Below are positions 55,584 through 64,000 of a DNA stretch of 64,000 nucleotides, piece by piece. The notes below the pieces were generated by a model that had not been told where the DNA came from, did no database searches, and saw nothing but the letters and a program-made list of their open reading frames with translations. The position numbers and the translations under genes are program-made. Origin of the DNA: Ureibacillus chungkukjangi (GTDB lineage Bacteria; Bacillota; Bacilli; Bacillales_A; Planococcaceae); contig NZ_QJTJ01000017.1 in NCBI RefSeq assembly GCF_003217295.1, forward strand, positions 1 to 64,000. Direction: 5' to 3'. Position 1 is the first letter of the stretch, and each line of letters opens with the position of its first letter.

Positions 55584-56642
55584 TTATTTAAATAATTCCG
55601 GCACCAAAAAATTAGTTGCAACAGCCCCAGCATTTTTTAACGATACCACACCTACTGATAATTTTACTCGTCTAAGCCTATCAGCCATTAAAGGATCATT
55701 AAATATCTTGTTACGGATGTTTGATATGCGCTGACTTCTATCGCCATATTTAGTCCTTTTGGAAAAGCTTTCGTCAGGAAGAACAAATAGAACTCCGTGT
55801 TTACTGTCTGAATCCTGCTCAGCCAGTATACAGTATCTCCAAACCTTATCCTCTAGTTGTTCCAATGGCTCCGTACCGGTATCTAATTCGATGTTTAGAT
55901 ATCTTGTTTTTTGTCCTAGATTATCTATTTCCCTCTTTAATATCCAGTCCGGGCGAATTATTGTTACCCAATCACCAGTGCTTTTTTTATAATGTTGATT
56001 GTTATTAACAAATTGTGCTACTCTAGCGTGTGCTGCTCCCTTGTTAAACATAGCTACGGGCTTACTTGCCTTCTCAATCCACATTTCATAAGGAACATGA
56101 GACGGTGATAACGAGCTATATAATTTAGTTTGACTGTAATAGTTATATTGCGGCAATGATAATCTTTGTTTAGTGGTACACATAATACTCAGAACTACCT
56201 CTTGCGTATATAAGAAATGAAGTTTATTCTTCTTTTCTAATAGTTGATATATTTGATTCTTATTGTAATCTTCATACAAAAGTCCATTTTCAATTAATAA
56301 ATTGATTCCACCAGTACCAATTGAAAAACACTTAAAACGTTCCCCATCGAAACCTTCTGCAAAACTAGAAGAACGAACTAATTTAAATTCCTCCAGTCTT
56401 CTTAATCGATTTTTAAATGAGTATTCTTTAATCTCTTCTCCCAAGAACTGAGTAAAATACTTATATAGTTGTGCCATCGTAAGCAATCGATGACGTTCTA
56501 GATATTCTAATAATAAGATTTCAGAAGTTTTAACTTCCAGCCGGTATCTCCCTTTCCCTTTAATTACACTAACATCGTCCAATCTTTTACAAACTCCCTT
56601 CCATTTTAGTTTTAAAAATTTCTGTGAGAAAACAATTAGCAC
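55584..56642 (-). CDS. Replication-relaxation family protein
   Basis: A 352-residue protein. A winged-helix-like N-terminus (LLLEYLERHRLLTMAQLYKYF) is followed by a C-terminal part with IIRPDWILKREID and LNIELDTGTEPLEQLEDKVWRY, the signature I associate with the replication-relaxation family of plasmids and conjugative elements. The start is GTG at 56642 with AGAGG nearby; an internal TTG is possible. It lies downstream of a repeat-rich region, which supports a role in DNA replication or transfer of the element. Confidence 0.75.
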   Translation of the reverse strand: MLIVFSQKFLKLKWKGVCKRLDDVSVIKGKGRYRLEVKTSEILLLEYLERHRLLTMAQLYKYFTQFLGEEIKEYSFKNRLRRLEEFKLVRSSSFAEGFDGERFKCFSIGTGGINLLIENGLLYEDYNKNQIYQLLEKKNKLHFLYTQEVVLSIMCTTKQRLSLPQYNYYSQTKLYSSLSPSHVPYEMWIEKASKPVAMFNKGAAHARVAQFVNNNQHYKKSTGDWVTIIRPDWILKREIDNLGQKTRYLNIELDTGTEPLEQLEDKVWRYCILAEQDSDSKHGVLFVLPDESFSKRTKYGDRSQRISNIRNKIFNDPLMADRLRRVKLSVGVVSLKNAGAVATNFLVPELFK

Positions 56643-57130
56643 CTAACCTCTTCTATAGTTATTGCTGTTAGAGTCTATTACCACGGAATAAATAAACCTG
56701 AGTAACAGCCTTTTCGATAGTAATAGAGTTTCCTCTATTTGAAAGCCTATTATTTCGGATCAATTAAAATATATTACTTAGATTAAAATCGACCTCATAA
56801 AATTAGATAGGAAACCATATCAGCTTGGTATATATAGATAATTCAGTAGAGCAAAGCTCCAAATGGATTTAACTAACTACTTTTCATTAAGCATTATATC
56901 GGGGATTCTCTATATTTCTAGTAAAATACCATAATAAAACTGAAGGGCTACATCATGGTTAAGAATGTCCAATTAAATGCTCGAAAACTCTAATATAGAG
57001 CTATTGAATTGTGTTTATATGGCGATAATTTAAAATCATAAAAACGAAGTACTTTGAACTATATTGATTGTTCCCGTATCCGGAATTGCCATCAAGAAAA
57101 GTGTTTATCACGGCTATTAGTAACATTCAA

Positions 57131-57374
57131 TGGTTACCAGATAAAGATACTGTGAATAAATATATCGCAAATCGTTGATATAATGGCATTTTATATAGTT
57201 ACCATCATTCGTTACCAAATCATTTTCAAACATAAGTCCTAGCTAGAATTCAAAAAATAATCCATTTATATGCCACTTAAATCTTAATAAACTATCATTT
57301 ATGGTTATGGTACTCAATAAAGGTAACCAGTCATGGTAACCAATACATGAAATAGACACTATTATGGGTTACCA
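57131..57374. repeat. GTTACC iteron cluster, candidate origin
   Basis: Six copies of GTTACC or its complement: TGGTTACCA at 57131-57139, AGTTACCA at 57197-57204, CGTTACCA at 57210-57217, AGGTAACCA at 57321-57329, TGGTAACCA at 57334-57342 and GGTTACCA at 57367-57374. Four face one way and two the other. They lie in the 880-base gene-free region (56643-57521) between the helicase-loader genes and the replication-relaxation gene, the place for an origin of replication or transfer. Elsewhere in that region I see only broken frames. Confidence 0.6.
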
Positions 57375-57521
57375 ATATCAGTTCCTCTCAAGAATTGGCT
57401 TTCTTATTTAATTTACGGTTGCTCTCATTGTTACAACGATTTAAACTAAAATCCCCATATTCGTATCTCTGTAAAAAATAAGATCAACCTAACCAGATTG
57501 ATCTTGTTCATTGCTTTTTAT

Positions 57522-58205
57522 CTAAACACCGAATATTTTTTTAAACACGCCTTCATTCTCTTCTGCTGCTAAAATAGAACGAACGCTTTCCTCCGGCATT
57601 GCTAGAGGAAAAGTTATTTTTTCGATTCTGCTCTGAATTCTTCCTGCCGGATATTTACCCGACAATTCCTCTACACTCAAATTCGAGGTTAAAATGGTGA
57701 CTTTTTTATAATTCATGCGCTCTTCTAAAATTTGAGTAAAAATGCTTTCTGACCAATCTGATGCTTTTTCTACACCAAAATCATCAATAATTAAAACTTC
57801 CACATTTCCGTAATAATTTAAAATATCTAATTCACGAATGCCATTCTTATTATCAAAAGTATTTTTTAGCTCATTAAGCATATTTGCTGAAGAAATATAA
57901 AGCACATTTACATCCAATTGTCTGATAATGTCATTCGCAATACTCACTGCTAAACTGCTTTTTCCACTACCAGTTGTTTTACTATAAAGATACAATCCCT
58001 TTCCTTGATCCTTGAATTCCTGAAAATTCTCCGTAAATTCAGTTGCGACTCGTTTTGCAAACTCGGCTTTCATCCGGTTTACCTCTACTTGATATATATC
58101 TGTTCGAAACTCCTTTACAGTACAATCTTGAAGGTCAATTGGAATCTTTGCGAATTTAAACTTAGTTAATAATTCTTTATCTTGTCGGCAGTTGCAAATA
58201 GCCAT
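57522..58205 (-). CDS. DnaC-like helicase loader, main part
   Basis: A 227-residue AAA+ ATPase. Walker A is TTGSGKSS (78-85), Walker B is VLIIDDFG near 137 and sensor-1-like ILTSNLS follows. It resembles phage and plasmid DnaC/DnaI loaders. The N-terminus begins MAICNCRQDKEL, the second half of the zinc-finger motif that in relatives continues from a CP..C.GxGYI segment. That first half is encoded just upstream in the same frame, behind a stop codon (see 58230-58388). AGGTGAAG precedes this ATG, so it can be made separately. Confidence 0.85.
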   Translation of the reverse strand: MAICNCRQDKELLTKFKFAKIPIDLQDCTVKEFRTDIYQVEVNRMKAEFAKRVATEFTENFQEFKDQGKGLYLYSKTTGSGKSSLAVSIANDIIRQLDVNVLYISSANMLNELKNTFDNKNGIRELDILNYYGNVEVLIIDDFGVEKASDWSESIFTQILEERMNYKKVTILTSNLSVEELSGKYPAGRIQSRIEKITFPLAMPEESVRSILAAEENEGVFKKIFGV

Positions 58206-58229
58206 TTTAACTTCACCTAGATTGTTTTT

Positions 58230-58388
58230 TTATACAATATATCCAGAACCGTCACACTGTTTATAAGGACATTTGTCTGAAACCTCATCTAAGACTTCAA
58301 ATGATTCCGTTCGCTTTTGCTCGATTGAACCATACTTCTCCTGAAGATTGCTTAGTATTTGTGAAAATTGGTCGTTTAGTTTTTCCAT
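58230..58388 (-). CDS. Short N-terminal half of the helicase loader, ending at an in-frame stop
   Basis: A 52-residue product, MEKLNDQFSQILSNLQEKYG then a zinc-half CPYKQCDGSGYIV and TAA. AGGAGG lies 10 bases before the ATG, the strongest site in this module. The stop is in frame with the loader ATG 27 bases later, with eight sense codons between. In normal DnaC proteins these parts are one chain. It overlaps the 3' end of the upstream gene by 92 bases in another frame. Confidence 0.7.
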   Translation of the reverse strand: MEKLNDQFSQILSNLQEKYGSIEQKRTESFEVLDEVSDKCPYKQCDGSGYIV

Positions 58389-59289
58389 TAGATTTTTCCT
58401 CCTGAATATTATCTTGCTTGTGATTTAATTTCTTTTTAAAATTATGATGCTTATCGAAAATGTAGTTTGCGACATATGCAAATGATCGAATACGGTCCCT
58501 TTCGTGTTGTGGTACAAATCTATTGAAACAATTGTCAATTAATTGGGTTACTGTTTGTAAATTAAGATCCAGTTGTGCAACTTGTGTAATTGATAATCTA
58601 TCCGAATCCGTTAAAACGTACTTGGCACTTTTCATTAGAAAATATCGAGCAATTTGATCAGCAAATGGGTCTTGGAAATAACTATCATTTGCTGACTTAG
58701 AGTCTTCCTCATCAATTTCTTTGTAAAAAATCTCTGTAGTATTCTCTGGTATTGCTCGCGCACCTTGATTATCCGAGGATTCAGTAATACTCATCGAACC
58801 GTCATTTTGCACATTCGATGGCTCACTTAATAACTGTTTTGATGAATCGGTAGACTTAACTCTATCATTATAGAAAATATTAAAGTGTTCTAGTCTGTAA
58901 CCCAATTTATTAAGTTCCTCAACTATTTTCACTAGATTAACCCTGTACTGCAGTGTTTTATCAAATTTATATCTTGGGTTTGGATTTCTCCTTTCAAAGA
59001 CATATTTCTGTTTAACAAGCTCTTTCAAGTTTCTCCTAACTGTACTCGGACTTCCTAACATGATTTCCTGAGACAATTCTTCAGAGGATTTATAAATCCA
59101 ACCATATCTTAAATCAGAAACTTTATTTGTAGAAATACGTGCTAACTCTTCAGCAATCAAGCCGTCTGAATCCTTTACTCGTTTTGACCAATAAAGTAAT
59201 TGATTTAAAGTTGTTGCCAAGGCAAAGTCTCCTGTTAATTCTACGAGTTCCTCTTTAATTACTGCTCTTTTTAAAATGGAATTTGCCAT
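58297..59289 (-). CDS. Winged-helix replication initiator-like protein (DnaD-like organisation)
   Basis: A 330-residue protein. The first 110 residues carry a winged-helix domain (YKSSEELSQEIMLGSPSTVRRNLKEL), as in plasmid and phage replication initiators. A Ser/Asn-rich linker (about 140-190) leads to a C-terminal helical domain ending in basic residues. AAGGGGG precedes the ATG. It is first in the unit with the helicase loader, which matches initiator-plus-loader pairs in phages and conjugative elements. Confidence 0.75.
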   Translation of the reverse strand: MANSILKRAVIKEELVELTGDFALATTLNQLLYWSKRVKDSDGLIAEELARISTNKVSDLRYGWIYKSSEELSQEIMLGSPSTVRRNLKELVKQKYVFERRNPNPRYKFDKTLQYRVNLVKIVEELNKLGYRLEHFNIFYNDRVKSTDSSKQLLSEPSNVQNDGSMSITESSDNQGARAIPENTTEIFYKEIDEEDSKSANDSYFQDPFADQIARYFLMKSAKYVLTDSDRLSITQVAQLDLNLQTVTQLIDNCFNRFVPQHERDRIRSFAYVANYIFDKHHNFKKKLNHKQDNIQEEKSNGKTKRPIFTNTKQSSGEVWFNRAKANGII

Positions 59290-59544
59290 ACTTTCCCCCT
59301 TCTAATTAGAAACAAAAAGACCCCCTCCTTATTCAGATAATGAATGTTTAAAACACACATTATTAGAACCAAGTTGGGGATCTCCCTTTTTAAATTGAAT
59401 TTAATTAATTTGTATTAAAACAAATTGAATTTATTTGTTTAAACTTAATTTTATTATTTTCGCTCCTTTCAATTTAAACTATAAAAATTATAGCTACATT
59501 TTTTAAGATTTTAAGATATTTTTAGAAATTAATAATTAATAATT
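59290..59544. other. AT-rich leader of the replication module
   Basis: Strongly AT-rich. A long imperfect inverted repeat at about 59316-59392 (AGACCCC...GGGGATCT with an inner TAATGAATG/CACATTATTA) lies just before the initiator gene, and AAATTGAATTTA recurs at about 59391 and 59421. It could be a regulatory leader or DNA-unwinding region. No gene is visible. Confidence 0.4.
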
Positions 59545-59681
59545 TTAAATTATTGCTGCCAATAACTTCTTTCTCTTTAAGTAGACTCCAATGCTTTGTT
59601 CCATTTTCACTTCTTCTACAATATTATGTTGATTTACCACATAAACATATACCAATCCATTTAATTCTTGGTAATCATTTA
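59545..59681 (-). pseudogene. C-terminal remnant of a second SNF2-helicase allele
   Basis: The 94 bases 59588-59681 match 60021-60114, the end of the intact helicase gene, at 89 positions. The frame reads NDYQELNG, VYVYVVNQHNIVEEVKMEQ, then diverges (SIGVYLKRKKLL) to a stop at 59545. It differs from the intact gene by substitutions and has its own tail, so it is a leftover of another allele, not a recent exact duplication. Confidence 0.85.
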
Positions 59682-59692
59682 TGTAAATAAAT

Positions 59693-59730
59693 AATCCACC
59701 CTGCTACACTGTGAATGGTTAGGGTGGATT
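59693..59730. terminator. Hairpin between the two helicase tails
   Basis: AATCCACCCT (59693-59702) and AGGGTGGATT (59721-59730) are perfect inverted repeats with an 18-base loop; no long T run follows. Confidence 0.55.
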
Positions 59731-60013
59731 ACTTTGCTCTAATCCACAATGGCACAGCCATTTGGATAGCCAAGGATTAAGTCCTTGATCTTACTTATTT
59801 TAACATATTTACAGAACTTTTCACCAGAGAATAGGTTGCCAGCATAAACGTTATTTAACTAAACTAAACAATTTTTTTGACTATCTTTTAGTCTTCCGTT
59901 CACTAGGTTGCTCTTCTTTTAGTTCAGACTTTTCTTCGTGTTTTTCTGATTTCCACCGTACCTTTTCTATTCTGTTCCACCATTGAAAAAAATGCTACTA
60001 CAGGAACACTTAC
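59731..60013 (-). other. Possible remnant of a broken gene
   Basis: On the minus strand about 59883-60003 encodes VPVVAFF and, after a one-base shift at a run of seven T, QWWNRIEKVRWKSEKHEEKS and a basic-acidic tail to TAG. A hydrophobic end followed by a charged tail suggests the C-terminus of a membrane protein. The rest of the gene is missing. Too short to identify. Confidence 0.35.
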
Positions 60014-63000
60014 CTATACCCCAATGATTTGTTCCATTTTCACTTCTTCTACAATATTATGTTGATTTACCACATAAACATATACCGACCCATTTAATTC
60101 GCGGTAATCATTTAATTCCAATTGTTGAGAAAGCAACTCTATAGATGGTGTTAGTAAAATAAATCGTGTATTTCCATCTGCTTCTTCGCTTGTGAAATCG
60201 ACTAAGCCAAATGCATTCTTAACACGGATGTTTAATCGCCCACTCTGATATTCATACTCTTTTACAACTTCTATGAAATCTTTTGGAATAACACGTGATG
60301 CACTTTGAATTGATTGTACATGTAGCTGTGTAATCGATTTAATGGATTGTAACTGGATACTTCTTTCTCTTTCGATATTTTCAAGTCGCTCTTTACTACG
60401 TTCCTCTAAGTCTTCAATTTGAGTATAGGTTTGGTTAATTAACGCGCTGTTTTTATTATTTAAGTTATCACTTAAATAATTAGTTAACCTTTCCTGCAGT
60501 GTTTGCATTTGTTCATCAAATGAACGTCGTAAATAAGTACTCTTACGGTTTAAATAATCATCGCGTTTCATTTGAACAGATTGAAGTATCTTTTTCGCTT
60601 GAAGAATAGATTCTTTTTTAAATGTTTTATCTTCTTTACCTGCTGTATTGATTAATTTAAATTGCTTTTGGAATAGGAAATACGGATCTACTTGAATGAA
60701 CTCCCCAGTTTCCCTTTTAGCTAATAACATTAATTCTTGTTCTAATTCCCGGCCTGTACCATCAACTACACTAATACGGCTAAGTTCTAATGTTAAAGGT
60801 TCATTTACATTTGTTTTTACTGTACAGATTGGTAAAGCAACTTGTTGTAACTCTTGACTTGCGAGTTCCATCGCTAATTTTTTTAAAGGATGGTCATTCT
60901 GTAATATTGATAACTGTTCTGTTTGTTTATCTGGTCTTAATGTAAACCGTAATGATTCATCAGTTCTTAAAGAATATTTTCGCTTCTTAATTAGTTCACG
61001 AATATTTTTAGGGAATCGATCAATTCGAACTGTATTGTTATCATTTGAGATATTTAATTTAATACGTGTTTCCTCAAACTGTTTTACTACAAACTCACCA
61101 TAAACTCGTGATGGCATACTGCTAATTGAAATTTCTTGATATGCACGTCTTGCACCCGGTAAATCAAAACTCGAATCATCTAAGCGTTCTTGTTTTGCTA
61201 ATTCTAATAATCTTTCATGTTCTTCAGATAATGTTTTTTCCATTTGTGCAATTAGCTCATCTAAATTCTCTCGTCCACTAATTGCTTCCTCCATTAAGTG
61301 AGATAAATCGATATTATTTTCTTCAAGTACCTCACCAATAAAATCATAAACTTGATCTTGTCCTAAATCTGTGCGCATTTGTTCCATCTTATCGAGTAGA
61401 CGTATCAGTACATCTCCTTCTCTTGTATTTTTAGCAACAAGATTAAAGATGAATACTTCATTTTTTTGTCCAATACGATGTATACGCCCCATACGCTGTT
61501 CCAAACGATTTGGATTCCACGGAATATCATAGTTAATCATTTGATTACAGAATTGAAGGTTAATAGATTCTCCCCCAGCATCTGTGGCAAGCATGATTTG
61601 TACATCATTTCGAAATCGCTCCACTTGTTCACGACGTTGATCCATCGAAAAGTTCCCAACGATTTTTGTGACTTCAGGGACATGCTGTAGAAGCTTTCGT
61701 TCAAGGTAATATAAAGTATCTTTTGATTCCGTAAAGATAAGAATTTTTTCTCCTTTAGAAAGCAATCCATCCGGACCGAATAATGTGTTTTCAAGCTCTA
61801 AATATTTACGTTCTATATCTTGATTTACGAGCATCTCTGCTTTATAAACTAAGCCATCTAAAATCTCTATTTCTAGCTTTAATTCCTCTATATCAATAAC
61901 ATCCGTTTCCCCTTCAACTAATGTTTCTATTTCTTCTTGCTCTTCTGTTGAAAGTTCGTCGTATTCAAATGGTTCAATTGATTTATTGACCGTTAACTCG
62001 GATTCTAATAATTCTTCTAACTTTTCTTTACGTCTCCTAAGAGATAAATAGATAGCATCTAAAGACGAACTTAGGCGACGTTGTAAAATCATCATTGCAA
62101 ATGCTACATTTGGTTTATTATTTTGTTTTGCTCGATTAAAATGCTCTCGTGCATAGGTAGTAACTTCTTCATAAAGCTCACGTTCGCTGTAGCTTAAATC
62201 AAATGAAATGGTCGTTGTGGTTCTTTTCGGGAATAACGGAGTACCATCGAAATTTTTCATTGTTTCCTTTAATCTACGAATAACAAAAGGATTACTCTTT
62301 TCATATATAGAATCACCTGTATTTAAACGTGAAAAAATATCATGGTCTACCAAACTCATTAAATGTCGGAAATTTTCTTTATCCCCTTTATGGGGTGTAG
62401 CCGTTAGTAATAAGCAATGCTCTGTATGACGTAGTAAACTCTCACCAAGCTGGTAAATTTTCGTACGATTTACTTTACGTTTCTTGACACCATGTGTATA
62501 GGCAGCCATTTTATGAGCTTCATCAACGATTACTAAATCAAATTGTGCTTTTAAAATAAATGCTTTAATTTCTTCACGTGAAGCCCAATAAATTGATGCA
62601 ATTATTTTGTCATGTGATTCGAATGGATTTACTTCACTTGAGCTATTTAATAAACTTCTATTTACTATGGTAAACTCTTCACCAAACTTATCTCTTAGCT
62701 CTTCCTGCCATTGTTTCAATACTAGAGGGGGAACTATAATTAAAATACGCTCTGCTGCCTGTCTTGCAATTAACTCCCGAATTAACATTCCTGACATTAT
62801 CGTTTTCCCTGCTCCGGGATCATCCGCTAGTAAATATCGAACTTGGGGTGACTGTAACATGCGACTATACACTGCTTCAATTTGGTGCGGTAGTGGTATA
62901 ATCTTTTTGTTTCCTCGCGCACGAGACTTCGAAAACTTGTCCTCTGTCTTTAAAATATAATATTGTAGATAGTGTTGCAGTCTTTCAGAATTAAATGAAC

Positions 63001-63187
63001 TATCCTCATCTTGAATGTTTTCTAATTGTGCTAGTTGCGCCTTATCTAAATACTGTTCATAATATTTATTTGTTTTTCGCCCAATTGATTCAACTAAAAA
63101 TAAATCATCGTCAATTTCTTCAAAATGCTTAATTTCAACAATTTCCGGCCAGAAAGATCCTTTAATAATTTCTCCTATTTTTAACAA
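60014..63187 (-). CDS. SNF2-family helicase of the BREX locus (BrxHII-like)
   Basis: A 1057-residue SWI2/SNF2-type helicase. Motif Q-like LPHQIEAV (99-106), motif I DDPGAGKT (122-129), motif II DEAH (222-225), motif III TATPHKGD, motif V ATDAGGESINLQFC and motif VI QRMGRIHRIGQ are present. A long C-terminal region (about 640-1057) includes a coiled-coil stretch near 910-960. The start is TTG at 63187 with GAGAGGG before it. It lies just after pglZ but behind a terminator, with a possible own -10 box TATAAT (complement of 63227-63232). Similar helicases occur in BREX types 3 and 5 (BrxHII) and in DISARM (DrmD). Confidence 0.87.
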   Translation of the reverse strand: MLKIGEIIKGSFWPEIVEIKHFEEIDDDLFLVESIGRKTNKYYEQYLDKAQLAQLENIQDEDSSFNSERLQHYLQYYILKTEDKFSKSRARGNKKIIPLPHQIEAVYSRMLQSPQVRYLLADDPGAGKTIMSGMLIRELIARQAAERILIIVPPLVLKQWQEELRDKFGEEFTIVNRSLLNSSSEVNPFESHDKIIASIYWASREEIKAFILKAQFDLVIVDEAHKMAAYTHGVKKRKVNRTKIYQLGESLLRHTEHCLLLTATPHKGDKENFRHLMSLVDHDIFSRLNTGDSIYEKSNPFVIRRLKETMKNFDGTPLFPKRTTTTISFDLSYSERELYEEVTTYAREHFNRAKQNNKPNVAFAMMILQRRLSSSLDAIYLSLRRRKEKLEELLESELTVNKSIEPFEYDELSTEEQEEIETLVEGETDVIDIEELKLEIEILDGLVYKAEMLVNQDIERKYLELENTLFGPDGLLSKGEKILIFTESKDTLYYLERKLLQHVPEVTKIVGNFSMDQRREQVERFRNDVQIMLATDAGGESINLQFCNQMINYDIPWNPNRLEQRMGRIHRIGQKNEVFIFNLVAKNTREGDVLIRLLDKMEQMRTDLGQDQVYDFIGEVLEENNIDLSHLMEEAISGRENLDELIAQMEKTLSEEHERLLELAKQERLDDSSFDLPGARRAYQEISISSMPSRVYGEFVVKQFEETRIKLNISNDNNTVRIDRFPKNIRELIKKRKYSLRTDESLRFTLRPDKQTEQLSILQNDHPLKKLAMELASQELQQVALPICTVKTNVNEPLTLELSRISVVDGTGRELEQELMLLAKRETGEFIQVDPYFLFQKQFKLINTAGKEDKTFKKESILQAKKILQSVQMKRDDYLNRKSTYLRRSFDEQMQTLQERLTNYLSDNLNNKNSALINQTYTQIEDLEERSKERLENIERERSIQLQSIKSITQLHVQSIQSASRVIPKDFIEVVKEYEYQSGRLNIRVKNAFGLVDFTSEEADGNTRFILLTPSIELLSQQLELNDYRELNGSVYVYVVNQHNIVEEVKMEQIIGV

Positions 63188-63269
63188 AATAGCATCCCTC
63201 TCAATACTTACGTTCTCTTAGTTTAAATTATATAGTAAACACCCAGATACTGTTAGAAGAAATATAAGA

Positions 63270-63308
63270 CAAAAAAGCTAGAGAACGGAATAATCAGTTC
63301 TCTAGCTT
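63270..63308 (-). terminator. Terminator between pglZ and the helicase gene
   Basis: AAGCTAGAGAAC and GTTCTCTAGCTT (63275-63308) pair perfectly with a 10-base loop; six T follow on the minus strand. It begins 5 bases after the pglZ stop, so the BREX genes to the right and the helicase appear to be separate transcripts. Confidence 0.88.
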
Positions 63309-63312
63309 CTCT

Positions 63313-64000
63313 TTAGTAAAGCGCATTATACATATGAATCGTAAATTCTGTCTCGCGATATGTTGTGATTTTGTCATCTTCTACTGTTACCATTCTCAGC
63401 TCACAAGTTTGGCCTGTTGGATAATAGTTTTCTACAAGATTAAATGTTAATTGCACCGTGCGTTCATGATTTTCACCCACCATATCAAATGTCCATTCAA
63501 TTTCATTTGAAATTCGCTCATCACTCAGGTAAAATGCTGCCCGAATTGTACGTGCCTTACATTCTTGTGAAATACTTTGTTCTTGATATATTGGCACTTG
63601 GATACGGAAACCTGTAATTACACGTTTTGGCATGGCTACACTGATTTCAACAGGAACTGCCTGCGAAGTACGACGATAATCAATTAGTGGCACAATTACT
63701 TCTTGTGGTGTTGCACCGCCGTGTACAAACTGTAATCCTCCGCCGCCAATAAATCGGTTCACGCCTTTGGCAATCACTTTTTCAACACCTTCTAATGTTG
63801 AAAAAACATCTGGCACATTAAAAGCTCCCTCATCTATTAGTAGATGATGACCAATAGCAAAGCGACGATTTGAATCAATAATTTCACCTTTAACACTCAC
63901 TACTTTAATATCATTTTCAATTCTAGGATACTGATAAAGGAATCCGTGATCTGCGGTTATAAAAATTCGTTTTGCTTGCCATTTAGATAATCGATCAACA
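63313..64000 (-). CDS. pglZ: BREX alkaline-phosphatase-type protein PglZ, C-terminal part
   Basis: The frame is open to the window end, so 228 C-terminal residues are seen and the rest lies to the right. The visible part begins within the phosphatase core: RIFITADHGFLYQYP, where the DHG pair is a metal-binding landmark. Then RFAIGHHLL, the VIAKGVNRFIGGGGLQFVHG segment (key GVNRF, GGGG, FVHGG) and ATPQEVIVPLI follow, the arrangement I know from BREX type-A PglZ. The C-terminal 130 residues form a beta-rich domain. The GTG at 63900 is internal, not the true start. PglZ is the signature protein of BREX phage resistance. Confidence 0.9.
   Translation of the reverse strand, partial: VDRLSKWQAKRIFITADHGFLYQYPRIENDIKVVSVKGEIIDSNRRFAIGHHLLIDEGAFNVPDVFSTLEGVEKVIAKGVNRFIGGGGLQFVHGGATPQEVIVPLIDYRRTSQAVPVEISVAMPKRVITGFRIQVPIYQEQSISQECKARTIRAAFYLSDERISNEIEWTFDMVGENHERTVQLTFNLVENYYPTGQTCELRMVTVEDDKITTYRETEFTIHMYNALY

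Noticed and set aside
57131-57374. CRISPR array
   Set aside because: The repeated word is only 6-9 bases, spacing is irregular and orientation changes. It fits iterons, not CRISPR repeats.
46225-63187. PLD protein and SNF2 helicase as parts of a DISARM system
   Set aside because: They are 13 kb apart with unrelated genes between, and no DrmB (DUF1998), DrmA or methyltransferase gene is present. The adjacent PglZ points to BREX.

Overview
The window comes from a low-GC, Gram-positive, endospore-former-type bacterium of the order Bacillales. Evidence is strong AGGAGG-type ribosome sites, frequent TTG and GTG starts, lipobox-type binding proteins, Rho-independent terminators, a BirA box and a CcpA-type cre site. 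The gene set resembles Lysinibacillus and its Planococcaceae relatives, but that placement is inference.

Left part (1-42.2 kb) is ordinary metabolic chromosome. An aldo/keto reductase, an HSL-type esterase and a Baeyer-Villiger monooxygenase face a LuxR-type regulator (0.1-4.8 kb), which fits ketone to ester to acid plus alcohol. An aminotransferase is co-directional with a polar amino-acid ABC importer (4.9-8.5 kb). A ten-gene minus-strand operon (8.8-17.8 kb) breaks down hexuronates. It holds KduI, two KduD-like reductases, KDG kinase, KDPG aldolase, a TRAP importer and two further dehydrogenases. An IclR regulator is divergent and a cre site precedes kduI. Next come an excalibur protein, a VanZ-like protein, a Fur-box siderophore-binding lipoprotein, an OmpA-domain lipoprotein and a BirA-controlled bioY-bioB operon (18.9-24.8 kb). 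A less familiar block (25-33.5 kb) carries two membrane proteins, an M20 amidohydrolase, a beta-hydroxyacid dehydrogenase, an aldehyde dehydrogenase, a GAF/PucR-type regulator and a GlcD-like oxidase. A decayed stretch (33.5-34.3 kb) holds the tail of an oligopeptide-transporter ATPase and a peptidase-like relic. A SorC-regulated sugar operon (34.5-42.2 kb) has an alcohol dehydrogenase, FGGY kinase, RbsABC-like importer and DeoC.

Right part (42.6 kb to the window end) looks like one integrated element. At 42633-42645 the minus strand carries the last 13 bases expected of ssrA (tmRNA), followed by a terminator and with no ssrA body. This is the signature of an element inserted in the 3' end of ssrA. 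The rest of the element lies to the right and the intact ssrA would be outside the window. The cargo is AT-rich. It includes a three-gene toxin-antitoxin-chaperone operon (ADP-ribosyltransferase-like protein, small partner, SecB-like chaperone), a protein with an HELGE motif, a PLD-family nuclease divergent from an SF1 helicase, and a cluster of unknown genes. A plasmid/ICE-type replication module follows: XRE regulator, replication-relaxation protein, inverted GGTTACC repeats, a DnaC-like loader split by a stop codon, and a winged-helix initiator-like protein. Last are an SNF2 helicase and the C-terminal part of a BREX PglZ.

The most notable items are the TAC operon, which matches the layout of the CmdTAC anti-phage system, and the BREX end, where a terminator and an SNF2 helicase stand in the place usually taken by brxL. 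A 94-bp second copy of the helicase gene's tail suggests allele replacement in the defence locus.
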